DNA of 64,000 nucleotides from Tridacna crocea (taxonomy: Eukaryota; Mollusca; Bivalvia; Cardiida; Cardiidae). Shown here piece after piece: positions 59,536-64,000 of the stretch. The translations under genes and the position numbers were made by a program. The stretch lies in the NCBI GenBank assembly GCA_943736015.1, contig OX031071.1, positions 27,481,619 to 27,545,618 on the forward strand, read 5' to 3'. Numbering within the stretch: position 1 is the stretch's first letter; each line of letters begins with the position of its first letter. Below the pieces are notes generated by a model. The model had not been told where the DNA came from. It was given only the letters and a program-made list of their open reading frames with translations, and ran no database searches.

Positions 59536-60313
59536 TTATTATATACCCAGCAGTGAAATCCTGGAATTTCCCAGTTTAATAAATTTTGTTATTACATTCT
59601 GTTACTAATAATAGTAACATTTTCCACCGAAAATGGTGTAATATCAGTGTCACGCGAGGGCAGATATGACGGGGCAACGGGCTGATATCTGATATCCTGC
59701 CTGTTGATAAGATATTTGTTCTATATCTATAGCAACAGAACACTCGCTCGTAAACGAACGTTCCCAAAACACCCATTTTGAAAAAAAAAATGGCGGAATT
59801 GGTCCGTCAATCGCTAGCGGACAAATCTTCAAAACTACAGGCAACGTTGAATCGTTTAAAAGACGTGATAAATAGAGAATAGATTGTTGTTGTCTTCGAT
59901 TGGGAAACTTACAGGCAATGTGTAGTGTCTATAGGCTAGTAGTTCTACGATTTTTGTCTATTGAGCCGGATGAACCGAGCTTGATTAAGTTTCATAATTC
60001 GAAGCACCAACCATCTTTTCTATTTATCCTGTCTCTATATTTTCATCCCTATCACACTAAATTGAATATTTAGATTGAGAAACAATAATGGCAACATCTT
60101 TTTAACAATAAACAAACACGAAGAACTGTTTATTTAAACGCCCTATACTGCAAATACCCATCTCTACGATAGTGATGATGAATGACGTCATGAACGTGAC
60201 CTTTACCCGCGGCAAAAAATTGTGTCGAATGGAGACAAGATATTTTTGTTTTTAGTATTTAAACATGCTAGAAAACCAAAATAATCGTGCAATTGATCCA
60301 TGAATGTAATAAC
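59536..60313. other. repeat-derived sequence with a short ORF
   Basis: 59540-59592 is an inverted match of 61520-61572. 59640-59700 has GAGGGCAGATATGAC..GGGCTGATATC, similar to parts of the 60314 palindrome. Otherwise nothing apart from the ORF at 59790. Confidence 0.45.
59790..59882 (+). other. 30-codon ORF with ATGGCGGAA start
   Basis: After a poly-A run, ATGGCGGAATTGG opens MAELVRQSLADKSSKLQATL then NRLKDVINRE and a stop. The composition is helix-forming and not obviously random, but it lies in a region of dispersed repeats. No family recognised. Confidence 0.25.
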
Positions 60314-60458
60314 GAGGTTATTAAACGGCTGATGAGGGCCGGAGAGTGATATCGGCCCTCCACCTCGAAATCTGCCCTCGGGCTAAAGCCCTCGGGGCAG
60401 ATATCAAGGTGGCGGGCCGATATCACTCTCCGGCCCTCATCAGCCGTGTAATAACCTC
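60314..60458. repeat. 145-bp near-perfect palindrome
   Basis: GAGGTTATTAAACGGCTGAT to ATCAGCCGTGTAATAACCTC, with GGGCCGGAGAGTGATATCGG mirrored inside. Arms are about 65 bp; it would form a strong hairpin. Confidence 0.85.
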
Positions 60459-60459
60459 T

Positions 60460-60775
60460 AAATATCATCACTAGTGACGTTATCAACTTTCACTTTCACT
60501 TCCTGCCGTAATTTGGGAACTACTTTATTATTTCGACTACATTTTTTTCGACTTTCAAACGCAAAATTACAAATAATGATGTTAATAAAGTATATGATAA
60601 ATAGAATAATCAACTGATTATTTTTGATATGAAAAATATTTCACTCGGACGCGTCGTAAGGCGTTAAAAAAACTTGTGCTGCGCACTCGTTTTTTCAACG
60701 CGTAACAACGCATCCTCGTGAGATATTTTTCATATCAAATATAACCAGCTGATTATCCTCTATTTATAAAATGCC
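60460..60775. repeat. left arm of a large inverted pair
   Basis: CTTTCACTTTCACTTCCTGC..CGACTTTCAAACGCAAAATT..TATTTTTGATATGAAAAATA..GATTATCCTC is repeated inverted at 61213-61512. It itself contains a palindrome (GACGCGTCGTAAGGCGTT). Confidence 0.82.
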
Positions 60776-60984
60776 ATCTAGTAATAATGTTTGGTAAACG
60801 GCTAAGAGGCCATGTTTATACTTTAGGTGTTAAAAATGGAGATATTTCCAAGTTAAGAACAAAGAATGGGGCCTGATATTAGCCACTAGTATCCTGTAAG
60901 CAATGTAATTTATAATTGTCTGACGGGCTGGGAGAGGATAATCAAATATTAACAACAAAATTAGTATAATTGGAGTTTTTCTGT

Positions 60985-61215
60985 ATGGTGAAACGGAGTT
61001 TAACGCATCTCCGTGATGGACGATAACAAGTAAGTCATCACAAAATTATACATCCATAAAATCCATTTTCTTAACCAACTGCCTGATTGATGAATCATGA
61101 GGCCAACTGGTCCTTCGACATGCAGGACGAGTTATAGCCGAAAGTCTTGACCTAAATCAGTCGTTGCGTACAGCGCTGGCTGACCATGTTGGGTCGATAC
61201 TTTTCGCAAATACAT
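60985..61215. mobile_element. foldback element family C
   Basis: GTGAAACGGAGTTTAACGCA at the left; GCGCTGGCTGACCATGTTGG and CTTTTCGCAAATACAT at the right. Confidence 0.58.
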
Positions 61216-61512
61216 AGAGGATAATCAGCTGGTTGTTTATGATATGAAAAATATCTCACGAGGATGCGTTGTTAGGCGTTCAAAAAATGAGTGCGCAGCA
61301 CGAGTTTTTTTAACGCCTTACGACGCGTCCGAGTGAAATATTTTTCATATCAAAAATAATCGGTTGATTATTCTATTTATTATATACCATATTAACATCA
61401 TTATTTGTAATTTTGCGTTTGAAAGTCGAAAAAAAAAATGTAGTCGAAAAAAAAGGTAGTTCCCAAATTACGGCAGGAAGTGAAAGTGAAAGTTGATAAT
61501 GCCACTAGTGAT
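61213..61512. repeat. right arm of the large inverted pair
   Basis: Inverted match to 60460-60775, with a spacer of about 440 bp that holds a family C element. Beyond it, 61520-61572 matches 59540-59592 inverted (GGGAAATTCCAGGATTTCAC). Confidence 0.82.
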
Positions 61513-61707
61513 GATATCAAAATTTATTAAACTGGGAAATTCCAGGATTTCACTGCTGGGTATATGATAAAATAAACTCCTTTCTCCCAGAATATACTAG
61601 TAACTCGTTTGCAATGACATTGAGAGGATAATAGAATGACAACCACAAGATTAATATGATGTACTTTTCTATCAAGCCCTTGTTGCACCATCTTTCTACC
61701 GTTTTTT

Positions 61708-61820
61708 AACTCTTTAGCTTACGACTTACTGACCTTTAGCGGACAGTGCAGATCAAGATCAGACTGTACAGAACGTGCAGTCTGATCTTGGATCTTCACT
61801 GTCCGATAAGGAGATAATAT
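61708..61820. mobile_element. foldback element family B, well preserved
   Basis: TAACTCTTTAGCTTACGACT then AGCGGACAGTGCAGATCAAG and its inverted arm ending CACTGTCCGATAAGGAG. Confidence 0.75.
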
Positions 61821-61986
61821 GAGGTTATTCAACATGCTTGGGTACAATACTGAATTCTATTGGATTAGTACACTGCAGAACCAGTCTATATTTTGGACGA
61901 GGCGACGAGTCCAAAATATAGATTGGTTCTGCAGTGTACGAATCCAACGGAATTCAGTATTGTACCCAAGCATGTTAAATGACCTC
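61821..61986. repeat. 166-bp palindrome with similar ends
   Basis: GAGGTTATTCAACATGCTTG to CAAGCATGTTAAATGACCTC. Arms of about 75 bp include CTGCAGAACC and ATATTTTGGAC. Confidence 0.85.
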
Positions 61987-62152
61987 TTTATTTCACAATT
62001 CTGTATTGACTTTAAAGTAAATGACAAGTATAGGGTCATTTCATTTTGAAAAAATCAAAACATATCAAAAGAGAGGTTTGAAGTTATTTTTTTTTACAAC
62101 GGACTGCGGTAAACTTCTCTTCAGGTCCAATATCGATATTCGGGCCTCAAGC

Positions 62153-62490
62153 CTCGTATTGAAAAATCCGTATTGGACTCTTGCCTCGTTCTGAAAAATC
62201 TGTATTGGACTCTTGCCTCGTTCTGAAAAATCTGTATTGGACTCTTGCCTCGTTCTGAAAAATCCGTATTGGACTCTTGCCTCGTTCTGAAAAATTTGTA
62301 TTGGACTCTTGCCTCGTTCTGGACTCTACAGGACTATATTGGACTCTATAGCGTCTAATATGGGCTATTATTTCACACCTGCAATTTAACGTCCAATGAA
62401 ATCGCTTTAATGCTACCACGTATGTACAGAATATCTTAGCCCATATTTGACGCTCTAGAGTCGAATACGAATTTTTCAGAACGAGGCTGC
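62153..62490. repeat. element with a 32-bp tandem repeat
   Basis: CTGAAAAATCTGTATTGGAC plus TCTTGCCTCGTT repeats five times (32-bp period). TTTTTCAGAACGAGGC at the right end is the inverted unit, and TCTAATATGGGC/GCCCATATTTGA pair inside. Confidence 0.8.
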
Positions 62491-62499
62491 TCATGGCTG

Positions 62500-63154
62500 T
62501 AATCCAATCTAGATCTGTACTGTCTACCTTATTTAGGATATATTTCCCTTCACTAGACAACTCCCAGTTTTACAACTCTACAGTGATATTGTCTGGCATA
62601 GGGCTACAGTCGATAAATACATGTTATTTCAAGGCCTAAAACATTATAAATATTTCTAAATAATATCAGGAAATTTTGTGGAACGCTTACTTCAAGATTT
62701 GTCAACATGGAAACATGGTGACAAATCCTAAATTAAGGAACATACAATAAGGTTTACTGCTTCTATAAATGCTGAAAAGTTTCAACGGAGAAAATGCCGA
62801 GTACGAAACATTTCCGTGTCATTTAGAACTATTCATTTAAAACTTGGCATTGTAACACAATGTTACAGAAGACAATTAAACAAAGAAATTTGTTTCACTT
62901 ACACCGTGGTGGGCTCTATATAAGTTTCTTTATACAAGCGAAATTGTGTGACTGCACTGGAAAGCGAACGTAACATGTCTGGCAACATATCCACTCGGAG
63001 AAATAAAAGGAAGCTGTGAACCAAGTTACCCTTGGTAACAAACCAAAGTACCAAGAGTATTACCATGTTCCAGAACAATCATTTTCAAAGATAGATAAAT
63101 GTATGTCTAATAACTATCCGATATATTGTATTTCTTTTGTTTTGTTCTCTTTAC
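62500..63154. other. possible promoter-like segment, no gene
   Basis: CTATATAAG at 62915-62923 is a TATA-like box. An ATG at 62975 opens MSGNISTRRNKRKL then stop. No splice donor was found, so I make no gene call. Confidence 0.25.
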
Positions 63155-63350
63155 AATGCAATCCCGACTTGTTATGGGGAAAGCAACTTCTGAAAACATT
63201 GTTGAAAAAGGAGAAAATGCTGGTAGGCCGCATTTTCTCCTTTTCCATCGATATTTTCTTCTTTCAAAAGACATTTTCCGTCATTCAAAGCCTATATTGT
63301 TTTTGTCTACATTTATTTTGGTTAAATCCAAAATTTTGTCGTCTGGTAAG
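63155..63350. mobile_element. family A MITE, diverged
   Basis: GGAGAAAATGCTGGTAGGCC followed by GCATTTTCTCCTTTTCC, then CCAAAATTTTGTCGTCTGG. Confidence 0.68.
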
Positions 63351-63644
63351 AGTCAGACAAAAACGCTGTCTGTCATATGCATGTGTTTATGAATATTCTA
63401 TGAGGTGATTTGGGACGGAGGTTTGACGACAATTCAGTCTAGTCGGCATGTTATACAGATACAATTATTTCCACGTTACATAACGTCACAGTAATTTCCC
63501 GCGGGCACCATATAATACAGCTTTATCTGAACTTTAATTCGAAGTAAGAGGGGATCATTTTGGACTGAAGATAAAGTTTGGCAAAAGATATATTGGTTAT
63601 GTGCCTTAACTCTTTATCACGAGGTCGCGAGTTTTATCTGACCT

Positions 63645-63885
63645 GATTGATTGATTGATTGATTGATTGTTTTGCATTGTGTTAAGATTCTTCCGAAGCC
63701 ACTGACTGCTTTCCCACATTACTATCATCGCAACAATTGTCAGCAGTGAGCGAGAAATGAATCCTTTCGCATTGACTATCACCGATCCTCGGGGAAAAAT
63801 GGTTGAGTCAGAGATCGAACAAGTGACCTCTTTCTCTCAAGTCCTGTAGGCTACCCTACCGACTGAGCTACCCGGCTTGGCTTTA
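63645..63885 (-). mobile_element. tRNA-derived SINE (family S4), good copy
   Basis: On the minus strand GCCGGGTAGCTCAGTCGGTA (A box) and TTGTTCGATCTCTGAC (B box), body with GGGAAAGCAGTCAGTGGC, tail (CAAT)n. Confidence 0.78.
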
Positions 63886-63904
63886 ACTAACCTGAGAAAT
63901 AATG

Positions 63905-64000
63905 ATATAGAAAACATTGTGGAAAAAAGGAGAAAATTATGGTAAACAGCATTTTCTGCTTTTTCCAAAATTTTCCTACCCTATCAGAGAGAATTTCGAT
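63905..64000. mobile_element. family A MITE, cut by window end
   Basis: GAAAACATTGTGGAAAAAGG and the CAGCATTTTCTGC arm are visible. Confidence 0.6.

Overview
This is a eukaryotic, AT-rich, repeat-saturated stretch of a metazoan genome. Long introns, metazoan splice signals, tRNA-derived SINEs, a LINE, MITE-like foldback elements and large minisatellites all point that way. The style of the dispersed repeats (TCAGCCTGCGCA foldbacks, AGCTCATCTGAGC repeats) reminds me of bivalve molluscs, probably heterodonts; that is an impression from memory, not a search result. No prokaryotic operon or CRISPR array is present.

The main host gene is a calmodulin-like EF-hand protein on the minus strand. Six coding exons (36723-36681, 32244-32101, 26345-26283, 14001-13905, 3699-3599, 1151-1120) join with matching splice sites and reading phase into four EF-hand loops and a stop codon. 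Single-frame ORF calling misses it because its exons are 32-144 bp within 35 kb of repeats. A possible start exon lies at 38564-38529. A second, smaller minus-strand gene lies at 52739-51082. Its start codon sits in a TISU/YY1-type context and it encodes a short protein I do not recognise. Other start-like sites are weaker: 57015 (+), 47944 (+), 34318 (-) and 28138 (-).

Layout: 1-5.4 kb holds the last exon, a 15-bp minisatellite, a mariner-type transposase relic, exon 5 with a partial duplicate of its border, and a foldback element containing a 90-bp tandem repeat. 5.4-15.3 kb is intron with foldback elements, SINEs, a LINE 3' fragment and exon 4. 15.3-21.4 kb is a GC-rich inverted-repeat element split by an almost intact LINE. 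21.4-33 kb holds a SINE with a 12-bp target duplication, exon 3, a 1-kb AGCTCATCTGAGC element, a 35-bp minisatellite and exon 2. 33-41 kb is the 5' part of the gene. 41.3-44.7 kb is a 30-bp minisatellite interrupted by a miniature LTR retrotransposon (43262-43775). 45-54 kb contains more piggyBac-like MITEs, the small gene and a second GC-rich element. 54.1-55.9 kb is a 31-bp satellite. 56-64 kb is dominated by inverted repeats and palindromes.

The most unusual object is the 514-bp miniature LTR element: two 208-bp LTRs, an exact 18-nt proline-tRNA primer-binding site, about 80 bp of non-coding interior, a polypurine tract and a 4-6 bp target duplication. Each LTR carries a tRNA-like A-box/B-box pair. 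It resembles plant TRIM/Cassandra elements, which carry a pol III-type promoter in the LTR, but here in an animal genome. Exon borders were inferred from splice consensus and frame continuity by eye; no search or alignment was run.
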